DNA from: Pycnococcus provasolii
Taxonomy: Eukaryota > Chlorophyta > Pseudoscourfieldiophyceae > Pseudoscourfieldiales > Pycnococcaceae
Assembly (NCBI GenBank): GCA_938743325.2
Contig: OW568886.1
Location: 310,001-374,000 of the forward strand
DNA: 64,000 nt
Direction: 5' to 3'
The notes below the pieces were generated by a model. The model was not told where the DNA came from and ran no database searches. It saw nothing but the letters and a program-made list of their open reading frames with translations. How positions within the stretch are numbered: position 1 is the first letter of the stretch; each line of letters begins with the position of its first letter. Position numbers and translations under genes: made by a program. Shown here one piece after another: positions 29,064 to 39,302 of this stretch.

Positions 29064-31556
29064 TCACTCAAACCCACCCTGCCAACCGCCGAAGAGTGAC
29101 GGAATACTCCCAAACATTCCGCTGCTTGATGCCGCGCGCTTGCTCATTCTCTCCTCTCCTAGTTGTTCCTGCTCGTCGTCCCCGTGCTGCTTACGTTCTC
29201 GCTTCAAGCGCCAACTCCTGCCCGTGCTTGAAGATGGAGCGTGATCTTTGCCTGATCTTTGATCTTTGAGTTCTCTCATTCGATCTTCATAAGCGGAAGC
29301 TTTCAGCCTGAGAGCATCACCCTTCTTTTTTGTCTTCAGACACGGCGGCACTTTGCCTTCTTTTGCGGTGAAGGCCTCCCTCAGGCGCAAGACGATGAGG
29401 TCATGGATGCTTCGCGCCAACCGCCGCTGCTCACCATCCTCAAGCTTTGGTAGCGAGTCCAGTTCAGATTGGGTCGCCATCCCATCAAACATGTCGAGAG
29501 CGATCTTCACGCGACCTTTCTCAGATTCCTTGAACACCGGCATACTCTCGCCGATGCCTTTCGACATTAGCCACAGGTCTTCCGCCAAGTACTGGTTTGC
29601 CTTCGCGAGTTGTGGGACGTTCCCGATGGGCTGAAGAAGAAGCGCATTCCCAACTGGCTTCTTGCTAGCCGCCGCAGCACCGTTTGAGTTGCCCGCCGCC
29701 GCCGCAGCACCGCCCGAGCTGCCCGCCGCCGCCGCAGCACCGTTTGAGTTGCCCGCCGCCGCCGCAGCACCGCCCGAGCTGCCCGCCGCCGCCGCAGCAC
29801 CGTTTGAGTTGCCCGCCGCCGCCGCAGCACCGCCCGAGCTGCCCGCCGCCGCGGCAGCGCGTGAGCAGTCTAATTTGTCACGAAGATCAAGGACTTCCTT
29901 TCTCAGGCTGTGGACATGCCTTCCGAGGTCCGCCAATGTAGTGCTCAGCGCGCGTATCGCTTCACTTGCGTGGATAGCATGATCTGAGACGGCGGCTGTC
30001 GCGACCCGTGGCTGCGCACGTGCAAGGAACGCGGAGCGCACTGTGCGCCCCCAACTCACCACGACTTCATGCGCGCTCCGCCCTCCGGCTCCGCACTCCA
30101 TCGACTCGACTGTTTGGATGATCTTCGCTTGAACCGAACGCGCTTCCCCCGCGTTCCAGCGCTCCTCGAAGTACATTATCAACGCCGCAGCAGACGCACG
30201 CACGCCTTCGCGAAATGCGTTGCCGACGCGAAGCGTAGGTGGACTCGCCGAGTCAAACGAAAACAAACGGTCCACAAATGCGTCCATCGTTTCGCTGGAG
30301 ATGCCGTGTATTGTAGTAATTGCTCTGAGCGAGGGCGCGCTCGGGCCCTTCGTTAAGGTTCCCCACGGTGGAGGTTCCCATCCTGCGAGAACCATCGCCC
30401 CAGGTACGCACCTGGCGTGTGTGCAGTCCAGGTACTCGTAGAAAGCAGACGATCCACTCAACTCGTGTCCAGTGGTGGTGGTGGCGAACTCTGCTGGCAC
30501 ACTGCTTGCAAGCATATTGCAGGCACCCGGCCGGATTCCTCCAGCCGTCGTGGTTTGTGGCACATCGCAGGCAACCGCTTCGTATTTCTTCGTAGCCACA
30601 CCTCTAGCAACACAGCGCAGGTACGACGTTAGTACCGCCCGAACTGCGCCGGCGCGATGGAGCTCCGGCAACATCCAATTGTCCGTCCTGTCAGAATTGT
30701 ACATTGGCCTTGTAGTTGCGAGGTAGTCTCCATGCGCTGCGTATATGCAGCAGTGGCGGTCCACACCTGGGACCCAAACGACGAGCTTCTCTCTCCCTGT
30801 CTTCATTTGAGCCCACGCTTGCCCTGCATTTTCGAATTCTGCATCCCACTTAAGGGTCGTGTCATAAGTGCTCCACTGCACTTCTGAGGCGCGACCAGCG
30901 CTAATCCAAAGGTTCATGAGCGTGAAGCGCCGTGCGAGTGCCTCCTGGCTTCCCTCCATCACGAGTGCGCGTGAGATTCTCTTTATGTGCTCCAAGTACA
31001 CAGGCGCTGCAGACTGGTCAAGGCAAGCACCTTCTTCGACGGCGTGGCCGAATAACGCTCTGTGCATCTGTCTCCTCAATCCTTGTAGCCACACCGCTGG
31101 TTCCGCGTTGGACCCAATGTCAGTGCAAGTAAAGAAAAGCCTTGTGGCTGGTGCTCCATTTGCCTTGAATCGGTCAGATCCTGCTTGTATCGCGTAATTG
31201 AGGTAGTTGCGTGCTGTGTTCACTTTGAGCCGCTGGCCATCCTTGATCTTGTACTGCTCGACTAAGAACCCTGCGAATCTCGCGTATAGTTCCCTGGAAC
31301 ACACCACGTCCTCCGGCAAGTGGTCCAGGTCCGTGTGGCCGCGTGTAATTTGCCGTGCCTCCGGCACAGCTTCAATGAACATGTGAAAGATGTTCTTGAT
31401 AGTTCTCTTCGAGGCAGTCCATGAGGCGCTCGAGCCTTGCGATCCGAGCGGGCGGTTCGTGCCCGTGGCCACGGCGGGCGTCATGATGGCGGGAGACGGG
31501 AGAATGGGGAGGGTGGATGACGCTGTCTTCGTCAAGGGGTGGATGACCCAGGCCAC
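29064..31556 (-). CDS. Tyrosine-recombinase-like protein (Crypton-like), intact ORF
   Basis: 830 residues; the start may be the Met at residue 25 (position 31484). Residues 85-125 resemble the helical core-binding domain of tyrosine recombinases (YARFAGFLVEQY, VNTARNYLNYAI). The catalytic-like part has LMNLWISAGRASEVQW (box I, Arg222), a Lys in a hairpin (AQMKTGREKLVVW), AGGIRPGACNMLA (box II, Arg342), TTGHEL, then candidate nucleophiles in AFYEYLD (Tyr373/Tyr375). This spacing fits Crypton-type or domesticated YRs. It is followed by a coiled coil and six alternating Ala5-Gly-rich units, then a basic C-terminus. No neighbouring RT, capsid or envelope gene is seen. The low-complexity repeat corresponds to a DNA tandem repeat of about 57-60 bases. 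A host gene derived from such an element is the alternative. Confidence 0.6.
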   Translation of the reverse strand: MAWVIHPLTKTASSTLPILPSPAIMTPAVATGTNRPLGSQGSSASWTASKRTIKNIFHMFIEAVPEARQITRGHTDLDHLPEDVVCSRELYARFAGFLVEQYKIKDGQRLKVNTARNYLNYAIQAGSDRFKANGAPATRLFFTCTDIGSNAEPAVWLQGLRRQMHRALFGHAVEEGACLDQSAAPVYLEHIKRISRALVMEGSQEALARRFTLMNLWISAGRASEVQWSTYDTTLKWDAEFENAGQAWAQMKTGREKLVVWVPGVDRHCCIYAAHGDYLATTRPMYNSDRTDNWMLPELHRAGAVRAVLTSYLRCVARGVATKKYEAVACDVPQTTTAGGIRPGACNMLASSVPAEFATTTTGHELSGSSAFYEYLDCTHARCVPGAMVLAGWEPPPWGTLTKGPSAPSLRAITTIHGISSETMDAFVDRLFSFDSASPPTLRVGNAFREGVRASAAALIMYFEERWNAGEARSVQAKIIQTVESMECGAGGRSAHEVVVSWGRTVRSAFLARAQPRVATAAVSDHAIHASEAIRALSTTLADLGRHVHSLRKEVLDLRDKLDCSRAAAAAGSSGGAAAAAGNSNGAAAAAGSSGGAAAAAGNSNGAAAAAGSSGGAAAAAGNSNGAAAASKKPVGNALLLQPIGNVPQLAKANQYLAEDLWLMSKGIGESMPVFKESEKGRVKIALDMFDGMATQSELDSLPKLEDGEQRRLARSIHDLIVLRLREAFTAKEGKVPPCLKTKKKGDALRLKASAYEDRMRELKDQRSGKDHAPSSSTGRSWRLKRERKQHGDDEQEQLGEERMSKRAASSSGMFGSIPSLFGGWQGGFE
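29676..29855. repeat. 57-60-base coding tandem repeat, three copies
   Basis: Three near-identical copies of a unit alternating GCACCGTTTGAGTTGCCC and GCACCGCCCGAGCTGCCC between GCCGCC runs. It encodes Ala5-GNSNG / Ala5-GSSGG on the minus strand of the recombinase-like gene. Confidence 0.85.
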
Positions 31557-31577
31557 CCCGTCGCGGTCCAGCTCGAA

Positions 31578-31688
31578 GTCTAGTCGTCTAGTCAGTCAGT
31601 CGTCTAGTCGTCTAGTCGTCTAGTCGTCTAGTCGTCTAGTCGTCTAGTCGTCTAGTCGTCTAGTCGTCTAGTCGTCTAGTCGTCTAAG
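31578..31688. repeat. TAGTCGTC 8-base satellite
   Basis: Thirteen or so tandem copies of TAGTCGTC, with one imperfect unit near the left end. It lies immediately 5' of the recombinase-like ORF. Confidence 0.9.
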
Positions 31689-33600
31689 GTAGTCGTCTAA
31701 CCCTGACGTCTAACCCTGACCACCCTATGTCTCTAGGTTTCCCAACGGTCATATTTCCGGATTTCCGGAAGTTCCGGAATATCCCCTTGTGTGGGGAAAA
31801 TGCATGCGACGAGAAGAGGAAACCAAACACGACGAAGACGAAGCAGGCCCCGGGCTCCCAGCTTACTATTCTGTGGGGAAGCGGGATACACTCTAGTACC
31901 AGGAGCGGTGCAGTCTAGGGACTTCCCCCCTGGGGGTGGTCGGGGCAGGTCCTTATCATAGACTACCTTAGGTGGTCGGGGCTTGAAAGTCGGGTTAAGC
32001 TACGGTTAATTAAGATTCCTGTCATCGGCCTCCTGTCATCGGCCTCCTGTCATCGCCATGGAATGTCGGATGCATGCCACTCCGTCGATTGCTCTCGATG
32101 ATGAGAAGAAAACGGAAAAAAGACGAGGGAGGCCTCTAAAAGTCGACCGATCCCTTACAAGTTACAGGTAAGGCCTCATCAAAACAGGTGACCTAAACTT
32201 TACTTTACTTTTTAAGGTTAGGAGAGGTGGTGCAAACTGCAAATATATATGATATATCCCGCCGTGATTGATAGTACTACAGTATCAGCCACCCTCCTCA
32301 CGGCTCACGGTAAAGTAAAATCACTTCGAACTCCTTCGAAGGAAGGCGAAGGGAAGGCGAAGGCGAAGGCGAAGTCGCGGAGAAGGGAAGAATGTGCACA
32401 ATGTTCTTTTGGATTTTGATGGGAATGTGCACATGATGTGGTTGGATCATCCGTTGATGGGAATAATAACGTGGTAAAGTTTATTAGCGATGGAACCACC
32501 TTCTTCAAGGGTGAAACGGATCTTTATAGGGTTGCACTAAACCTTTACGGTAAATGTTGTAACACTAAAGTTTACCCTTACCACGGTATCATAGACTACT
32601 GACCAGTGGATCAACCATGGTTAGTCCCTCATCACACACACGCACACACACACACACACGCGCACACACGCACACTTGCAAGTTGCATTTTGCATTTGGC
32701 ATTTGGCAAGTGTCAAAAACGAAAAGCAATACAATAATGCATGTGAACCTGTTGTACCGTACAGTACGTTTTTGTAACTGATTTATTTATTACCAGTTGC
32801 TCGCTGAACCGGCAGTAGATCCCCAAAACTTTCCTGATGATTGGCTTCGGCTTCCACTTCATCACTTGCATCACATCACTTGCATCATGATTTCGACGAT
32901 GGCACTTTTGATTTCGTGCTGCCCAGGTGGAGACGTGTTTGCGTGTTTTTATAAAAGGCGTTTTCCAAGGGTCCCGCCTTGGAAGGAAAAAAACCGTTTC
33001 GCCACTTCATCATGACACATGACACATTTATGATTTCTTTCTTTGTGCTCGTTTATTGGTGCGCCATCACTTTACGTAAGCGTGTTTCCGTGCTTGTCAG
33101 GCTGTGCTGCAAGTTAAGAAGGTGTCTTAAGCTGCCTGTGCTTCTTCGCTTGAACACTTGGTTGGTGATACTGTACAGGTGTGGTTGGTTTGGGCAAGCA
33201 ACAGGTATCGTTGCATTGAAGTATCCACTGGAGCATAGAAAGAATACGGGACGACTCAGAGAGTGTGTTGTGTGTTTGAGAGAAACAAATATAAATAAAT
33301 AAACATCACTTTCGCACTTCATTATCATCACTTTCGCTTGCACAAGCGAACTGGTTAATTGGTTAATAGCTCGCTCGCTCGCTTGCACAAGTTTGTTTCT
33401 ACAGACGAAGTTTTTGTTCGTTGTTCCGACGCGCATACTACCATAAGAATATTTAAGGAGCGCTGTGTGTGTGTGTGTTTGTGTGTTTTTCAAAAAAAGG
33501 GACGAATAACCAACCAACCTCTTAAAGCAGCAGCTCTTACGTACGGTACCTCGTATTTTCTTTCCACAGCAGGCAACGCAGCAACCAACAAAAACGAAAC
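31689..33600. other. Long non-coding stretch with simple repeats
   Basis: No supported gene in 1.9 kb. It holds three copies of a 14-base unit CCTGTCATCGGCCT near 32025-32060, a GAAGGC tract near 32338-32375, a (CA)n microsatellite at about 32634-32675, and several AT-rich stretches. The last few hundred bases are probably the promoter and 5' UTR of the channel gene at 33601. Short ORFs here lack any domain. Confidence 0.5.
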
Positions 33601-36354
33601 ATGTCGTCGGAAGCGTCAGGGACAAGTGGCGTCAACAGTCAACGCAACTCGGACGATGAACAATGTTTGGGACGACGGGGAAGACGCAGGTCCTCACTTG
33701 CACAACTCGCTGGAGCGTACTTCTCCGGAGCGGACGTCTTTGCCAACCCAACGACGGCACCAAACAAACAGCTTGCGTACGCAGATAAAGCAAGGCAACG
33801 AAAAGCTTCGGTGGACACCATCAACAGCCTTCCTGAGTCGCAGATGTCGGGAATGTCTAGCAACGTGAGCGAACGCGATGCCAAGGTCGCCGCGACGCTC
33901 GTCTCCTCCTCGGCGGCGGCGGAAAACGCAGACGAAAACGCTTACTGGTTCGTCATACACCCCATAAAGAGCAAATTTCGAAGAGACTGGGACCTTCTCC
34001 TGTGCGTACTCATCATCTACAACGCGCTCGCCGTTCCGTACCGCATCTCCTTCTCCACCGAGCAGCCCAACTGGGTGCAGGTGCTCGACTACCTCGTCGA
34101 CAGCCTTTTCATGATCGACATACCGCTGAACTTCATCACAGGGTTTGTTTACAAAGGCGAGACGATTCTGTCGCCGTCGCGCATCGCGCGCAACTATGCA
34201 ACCACGTTTCTCGTGCCCGACTGCCTGTCCATCATACCGTTCGAGCTCATACAGAGCCAGCAGTGCGCACAATCCACCGTGGAAACAACAGGTGCTTCTC
34301 TCTCGGAGTGCTCCCTCGGCGACATGAACGGCTTGTTCAAGGCGATCAAGCTTTTCCGCCTCGCACGCATCCTTCGCGTCCTGCGCCTCGCGCGCATCGT
34401 CAAGCGATTCGTGCGAACGCTGCAAATTAAGCACAGCGTGCTGTCCATCGTGCGGTTCATTCTCATTATCATCGTGGCTGCTCACTGGATCACGTGCGCT
34501 TGGGTTCTCACCGCGCAGTTCAACGACTACGGCGACAGGAGCTGGATGAGGCAGGTGGGCGAGTGGGAAAGTCGAAGCCGCAGCTCGTGGTATCTCGTTT
34601 CGCTGTACAGCACGGTGATGATCATGGCCACCATAGGGTCAAACATCCAGCCGGTGAATGACGAGGAGCGTGCCGTGTACATGGTCAGCATGCTCATCGG
34701 AGCGAGCTGCTTCGCGTACGGCATCACCAACATGTGCAGCCTGCTGTACAACCTGAACCACCGGGAGGTGGCATACCGCGACGAGGTGGACGAGCTTAAC
34801 GAGTTCCTGATGTACCGGAACCTGCCGAAGCACGTATCTTACCGCTGCCGCGAATACTTCGAGTACCTGCACTCTCGCAACCGGTTCTTCGACGAGGGTA
34901 AGATCCTCGACAAGCTGTCCCCAACGCTTCGCCAGGACTGCGTGCTTTACATCAACGAAACCATCATCAGGTCAAACGCATTCTTCTCGACGCTCGACGA
35001 CGCGTTCATCTCCACGATCATCATGAATTTGAGGAAGTTTGCCTTCATACCCGACGAGGTGATTGTGCAGCAGGGCGAGGTGGGAAATGAGATGTTCTTT
35101 GTCAGCGAGGGTATCGTTGAGATCTTCGTCGATGGCGTGCCCCATGCCGTTGGCCGACTCGGGCCGGGAGATTACTTTGGCGAGATTGCGCTCTTTCGTG
35201 CCGACTCCGTTCGCACGGCAAGCATTAAGGCTGTGAGTTTCTGCGACATCTTTTCGCTCTCTCGCGATACCGTGGACGAGGTGCTGCGCCAGCACCCTTC
35301 GTCCAGAGCTCGCTGGTACGCCATCGCGGCGGAGCGCATGGATAGGCTCGAGGAAGCCATTAAGAATGTCGACGGAGGCGGTGATGTGCTGAGAGATGAT
35401 GCCTCCGACAAGTCGTCAAGATCTGGCAGATCTGAGGCGCCTCCTCCGTCGAGCGTCTCCGGGTCTAGCGAATCTAGTCACGGCGCGTCGTTCGAGAAGC
35501 AACGCGCAAATCGCAGGAGCAGCCTGTTCGAAGGCGTGAAGAACATGGTGTCAAGCACATTTGCGAAGCCGAGGCATAGAACTTCGTCCGTGGTACCCGG
35601 CAATGTCACTGTGGATCAGACAGCCTTGCGCTTGGCGGAGGAGATGATCTCTGGGGCGGCTGACGACGACGACAACAGCAACTCGAGAGATGTTGAAAAG
35701 GCGCAGGTGGAGTTGCCCAATATAGCGTCAACCAGCTTGTTCACGAAGGAAGATAGCGCCTCTCATAGCTCGCACGATGTCGACGAATCGGCATCTTTGA
35801 AGGGCAAATCTGCGTTTGAGGATCGTAAGCGTCGCAATAGCCGTATTGAGAGCGACTTGTGCGCACGTTTGGGCCTGCCGCAACCCGCTTCTGCGAGTGC
35901 GAGTGCTGAAGATGCTTCGAAAAAGCGCATGTCGATCGCATTGGGTCAGCCAAGCTCGTCGTTTCGTAGAAATCGCCGACGCTCTAGCCTGCTGCGTCAG
36001 AGCGTTACGAACAGGCTCGGCGGCGACGTGACAGGACCAGACTACCAGACGATGGCGATGGCGCGCGCGGAGGAGTCGCTTCGGTGGGAGAAGTGGCTGC
36101 ACGGCATACGTTCTTCGGAGCAGCCTCTCATCCAGGAGCTTCGAGACGAGGTGCACAGCCTACTGCTGCGTCTCGACGGCATCTTAAGCCGCACCGGCGC
36201 GACGTCTCCTCACTTGCCCTCCCCTCATCGCGGTGCGGGCGCTGTTATGGTGCACCCCGAGCTGGTGGTTGCCGCCGGCGTGGTGAGCGGCGACTACCCC
36301 TCGGTGGTGGATCCTACGACGACGACGACGACGACGACGACGACAGCTTTATGA
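33601..36354 (+). CDS. Voltage-sensor cation channel with cyclic-nucleotide-binding domain and CNG-like filter
   Basis: 917 residues. Six-span channel of the EAG/HCN/CNG superfamily. S1 begins about 128 (WDLLLCVLIIYNAL) and S3 contains MIDIPLNFITGF. S4 has Arg at every third position (FRLARILRVLRLARIVKRF) and S5 follows at about 281-300. The pore reads TVMIMATIGSNIQPVNDEER, and S6 is about 359-385. After a C-linker (KHVSYRCREYFEYLHS) comes a cyclic-nucleotide-binding domain whose phosphate cassette is GDYFGEIALFRADSVRTAS, with the Arg that contacts the nucleotide phosphate. The C-terminal 300 residues are Ser-rich and disordered and end in a poly-Thr run. The filter lacks GYG; residue for residue it matches the spacing of animal CNG channels (TIGETPPP..DEE), so a non-selective or Ca2+-permeable pore is likely. 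Confidence 0.92.
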   Translation: MSSEASGTSGVNSQRNSDDEQCLGRRGRRRSSLAQLAGAYFSGADVFANPTTAPNKQLAYADKARQRKASVDTINSLPESQMSGMSSNVSERDAKVAATLVSSSAAAENADENAYWFVIHPIKSKFRRDWDLLLCVLIIYNALAVPYRISFSTEQPNWVQVLDYLVDSLFMIDIPLNFITGFVYKGETILSPSRIARNYATTFLVPDCLSIIPFELIQSQQCAQSTVETTGASLSECSLGDMNGLFKAIKLFRLARILRVLRLARIVKRFVRTLQIKHSVLSIVRFILIIIVAAHWITCAWVLTAQFNDYGDRSWMRQVGEWESRSRSSWYLVSLYSTVMIMATIGSNIQPVNDEERAVYMVSMLIGASCFAYGITNMCSLLYNLNHREVAYRDEVDELNEFLMYRNLPKHVSYRCREYFEYLHSRNRFFDEGKILDKLSPTLRQDCVLYINETIIRSNAFFSTLDDAFISTIIMNLRKFAFIPDEVIVQQGEVGNEMFFVSEGIVEIFVDGVPHAVGRLGPGDYFGEIALFRADSVRTASIKAVSFCDIFSLSRDTVDEVLRQHPSSRARWYAIAAERMDRLEEAIKNVDGGGDVLRDDASDKSSRSGRSEAPPPSSVSGSSESSHGASFEKQRANRRSSLFEGVKNMVSSTFAKPRHRTSSVVPGNVTVDQTALRLAEEMISGAADDDDNSNSRDVEKAQVELPNIASTSLFTKEDSASHSSHDVDESASLKGKSAFEDRKRRNSRIESDLCARLGLPQPASASASAEDASKKRMSIALGQPSSSFRRNRRRSSLLRQSVTNRLGGDVTGPDYQTMAMARAEESLRWEKWLHGIRSSEQPLIQELRDEVHSLLLRLDGILSRTGATSPHLPSPHRGAGAVMVHPELVVAAGVVSGDYPSVVDPTTTTTTTTTTAL

Positions 36355-36489
36355 TCCAACTTGAAAAGTAAACATAATATCCGTGTTTAATCTGGTGTTA
36401 CAGAAGAGTTCAAGACGTCGTGCTTGCTTTGTTTCGTGTGTTGTGGTTTTGTTTGTCTTGGTACAGTAACCACCCACTTGACAAAGTTT

Positions 36490-37035
36490 TTACCACGTTT
36501 TTGTCTTGAGAACGCCCGAGAGCCACTCCAGCCCTTCGAACAGCCCCTCTCCTTTGATGGCAGACGTCTTAAATATGGCGTACTGTCGTGTTTTGATGGT
36601 GTGCAGTCCCAGTCCTTCCGCGACTTCTGTTTCACTGAGTGCGCCAGGCAGGTCTTGTTTGTTTGCGTAGACGAGTAGGACGGCATCCTTGAGTTCATCC
36701 TCTTCTAGGATACTGTGAAACTCCTGCTTCGTCGTCGCGAGTCGTTCGTGGTCTGTCGAGTCGACGACGTAGATGACAGCTTGCGTGTTGGGGAAGTAGC
36801 ACCGCCAGTACGGCCTTATGGATGTTTGTCCCCCCAGATCCCAGACTTGGAACTTGATATTTTTGTAGGTGACAGTTTCGACGTTGAATCCGATGGTGGG
36901 TATGGTTGAGACGACTTCGCCGACTTGGAGTCGGTACAGTATGGTCGTTTTCCCCGCGTTGTCGAGACCAAGCACCAAAATACGCGCCTCACGCTCGCCG
37001 AATAAACTCAGAAGCTTGGACAAGACGAAGCCCAT
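36490..37035 (-). CDS. ARL1: ARL1 small GTPase
   Basis: 181 residues from ATG 37035 ([13 protein letters not shown]), giving the N-myristoylation Gly2 and amphipathic helix of ARF family proteins. An upstream in-frame ATG at 37140 would bury Gly2 and is rejected. GTP-binding boxes are complete: GLDNAGKTT (P-loop), the switch I block [29 protein letters not shown] (switch II), NKQD and a TSA box. The run [10 protein letters not shown] plus [14 protein letters not shown] marks ARL1 rather than ARF1 (GGQDKIRPLWRHYF) or ARL2. ARL1 acts at the trans-Golgi, recruiting GRIP-domain golgins. It is head-to-head with the phosphatase gene at 37808, sharing a region of about 770 bp. Confidence 0.95.
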   Translation of the reverse strand: MGFVLSKLLSLFGEREARILVLGLDNAGKTTILYRLQVGEVVSTIPTIGFNVETVTYKNIKFQVWDLGGQTSIRPYWRCYFPNTQAVIYVVDSTDHERLATTKQEFHSILEEDELKDAVLLVYANKQDLPGALSETEVAEGLGLHTIKTRQYAIFKTSAIKGEGLFEGLEWLSGVLKTKTW

Positions 37036-37807
37036 GATGAGGACGAGCGAGGAGGAGGAGAAAACGTCAGGTATGGCGCCGCGCCGACCTACAGGTGCTC
37101 TTGTGAGGGACGGAGGGCCCTGAGGGTTCGACGAGCCCAAAACTACTCCTCGGCAACTACTGCTCGGGGATCCGCTCTTAAACTAAAGGGAATGAATTGC
37201 CGGATAGGATACGAGCAGGAGAAAAGGAGGCAGATGCCGTTAGAAAGAACTCCCTATCTTTCCGGTTAGGGTTTTGGGGAGGTGCTCGAGTTAGGGTTAC
37301 GTGCTAACATTAGGTAGCTAGGGTTTTGCCTTTACGTTTTGACCCCCTTTTGTTCCTTCCCAAAAGGCTCTCTGACATCTGACGGAGGTTCTCTTTTCTA
37401 TCGTAGGAAGTAGTACTTAGGGACCCACCCCCTTTTTGCCCCCGCCCCCCCCCCCACCCTCACCTTTTTCCACTTTTTCCACTAAGAAGTTTACGATAAA
37501 GCCCCCTTTTTTCTTCCCCTTTTCTCGTTGGCTTCGGAACGAAAAAAGCAACGCAGATATTTCCAACCTCGCCCTCGCCCAGTTCATTCTCACTTCAGAC
37601 GGCACTATTCGGTGAACATTGTTGGCCAGCGCGTCACTTTCATTCTTTAGCTAAAGCACTACTTTAGCTCCTGTGTTTACTTTTCGATCCTTTCTCCTTT
37701 CATCTCAGCCTTCACCTCATCCTTCATCTCAGCCTTCACCTCATCCTTCACCTCATCCATCCATTCTTTATTTCTCGTTGGGTGAAACATTATTTACACA
37801 ATAAACA
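37036..37807. promoter_or_regulatory. Shared 5' region between divergent ARL1 and phosphatase genes
   Basis: No ORF with domains. It contains CCTAA-like degenerate repeats near 37265-37320, a C homopolymer at about 37445-37455, and CTCATCCTTCA repeats at 37700-37765. No TATA box can be assigned with confidence. Confidence 0.35.
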
Positions 37808-39013
37808 ATGCCGCACTTATCCTTAAGCATGCTTCCTTCCTCGTCGGCGTCGTTCAATAAAGTACGCGGTGTCTCGCGCTCGTGCTCACGCCGACGTATT
37901 TCTTCATCAACAAGTCAGAAGATCTTTCGGAGCAAGAAGACCTCGCTGCGTGCGACGACGAACGAAAAGGCATCCTCAACCAAGGGGAAGGGATTTGGAA
38001 CGACAAGCAACAGCAGCAGCGACAAAAGTGAAGAAAAGACTGACGTTGACGCCGCCATGTCGTCGGAGAAGTCGGGATGGGAAACGCGTAAAAAGGAAAG
38101 TGAAGCGGCGGGAGTCAAGAGCTCGCAGAGACCGCCTAAGGGGGGAGATCCGCCGCCAAACACGCTACGTGACGGAGCGGACTGGGGATGGACGCTCAAC
38201 TGGGACTACGTCGACGACGGTGAGCAAGAGGGCGCTATCATCGTCGGGTCGTGCCCGCGCAACGCTGAGGATGTCGACCGACTCGTCAAGGAGGCGAAAA
38301 TTGAAGCCATCCTGTGCCTGCAGAGCGACGTCTGCTTCGACGCCATGGACATAGACGCCGCGGGCGTGCGCGTGCGAGCGGCGCAGAACGGCGTCTTCTG
38401 GACGCGCGTCGCATGCCGCGACTTTGACAAGAACGACCAGGCGGCGATGCTGCCGGAAATGGTGCGCATGCTCGGCGCGTTGAGGCGCGCGGGAAGGCGA
38501 ACGTACGTGCACTGCACGGCGGGAATCAACCGAGCGAGCCTGACGGCGGTGGGATACCTCACGTGGGTGAAGGGCGTTTCGTTCGAGGATGCGTTGCGCC
38601 AGGTGCGAGAAAGTCGGCCGCAGGCACACCCGTACGAGGAGTGCTGGCGTCTGTGCCGCCGACGTATGCTCCTGGGCGTTGGCGACGACGTGTTTTACCG
38701 CGCGAAGATGGCCGCCCAGGATTACCGGGCGTCTAACGACGGGAACGGGGTGTCCGGCAACGGGTCGAACGGCGACGCGCACGAGTCGGAGTATGGCAAG
38801 CGCTGGGACCTCGAGTATGCCGCTGCGGAGGACAGGCTGATTCGCGAGCTCTTTTCGCGTCGCATCGAGGCGGATGTGGCTGCTTGGGAATCCATCGGCG
38901 CGACGCAGCTCTGCGCCGCTGGTCTTGGTGCGGAGACGTGTGCCGTTCACCCGGACCACCTTCCATTCACGACGAAGCTGCGCAGCAAGAGCGACAAATC
39001 CAAGAAGGAGTAA
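37808..39013 (+). CDS. Dual-specificity phosphatase, LSF2/SEX4-like (putative phosphoglucan phosphatase)
   Basis: 401 residues. The first 50-60 residues are Ser/Arg-rich without acidic residues, a plausible plastid transit peptide, followed by a disordered linker. The DSP domain opens LNWDYVDDGEQEGAIIVGSC, then NAEDVDRLVKEAKIEAILCLQ. It has the general-acid Asp region CRDFDKND and the CX5R loop VHCTAGINRASLTAVGYLTW, followed by a recognition helix. In plant LSF2/SEX4 the same region reads HCTAGxGRAP, so the loop here has Ile-Asn at the usual Leu-Gly. No carbohydrate-binding module is seen, as in LSF2. These enzymes release phosphate from starch or phosphoglucan. The assignment to glucan rather than protein phosphate rests on the family match and the leader, not on proof. 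Confidence 0.8.
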   Translation: MPHLSLSMLPSSSASFNKVRGVSRSCSRRRISSSTSQKIFRSKKTSLRATTNEKASSTKGKGFGTTSNSSSDKSEEKTDVDAAMSSEKSGWETRKKESEAAGVKSSQRPPKGGDPPPNTLRDGADWGWTLNWDYVDDGEQEGAIIVGSCPRNAEDVDRLVKEAKIEAILCLQSDVCFDAMDIDAAGVRVRAAQNGVFWTRVACRDFDKNDQAAMLPEMVRMLGALRRAGRRTYVHCTAGINRASLTAVGYLTWVKGVSFEDALRQVRESRPQAHPYEECWRLCRRRMLLGVGDDVFYRAKMAAQDYRASNDGNGVSGNGSNGDAHESEYGKRWDLEYAAAEDRLIRELFSRRIEADVAAWESIGATQLCAAGLGAETCAVHPDHLPFTTKLRSKSDKSKKE

Positions 39014-39302
39014 AGTTCTCGTGTGTGTAATGAGCTTTACCCGTGAGAATCGTTGAGTGATAGAAGCGCCCTAAGTTTACGTCCCATATGGATATTATCC
39101 ACAGACTAGGGTGGTGGTTGGTACCGTACATGTAAGTACGGATGAATGGCAACCATCCATCCATACGTTAACTTTAATTCTGTGGTAATCGGGTGGTCAA
39201 TTCGCCCATCCTATCAATGGCGTGCGACGACGGGATGGGTCATGAGTGGGCGATTTTGATTCATTGATTCATCATTTCATATTCCTAATAATCCCAATTG
39301 CT
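39014..39302. other. Convergent intergenic region, no gene seen
   Basis: AT-rich 3' flanks of the phosphatase gene and of the receptor kinase gene; nothing else recognised. Confidence 0.4.

Noticed and set aside
33053-33625. 190-codon minus-strand frame upstream of the channel gene
   Set aside because: Overlaps the channel 5' region, has no domain, and its composition resembles AT-rich flank.
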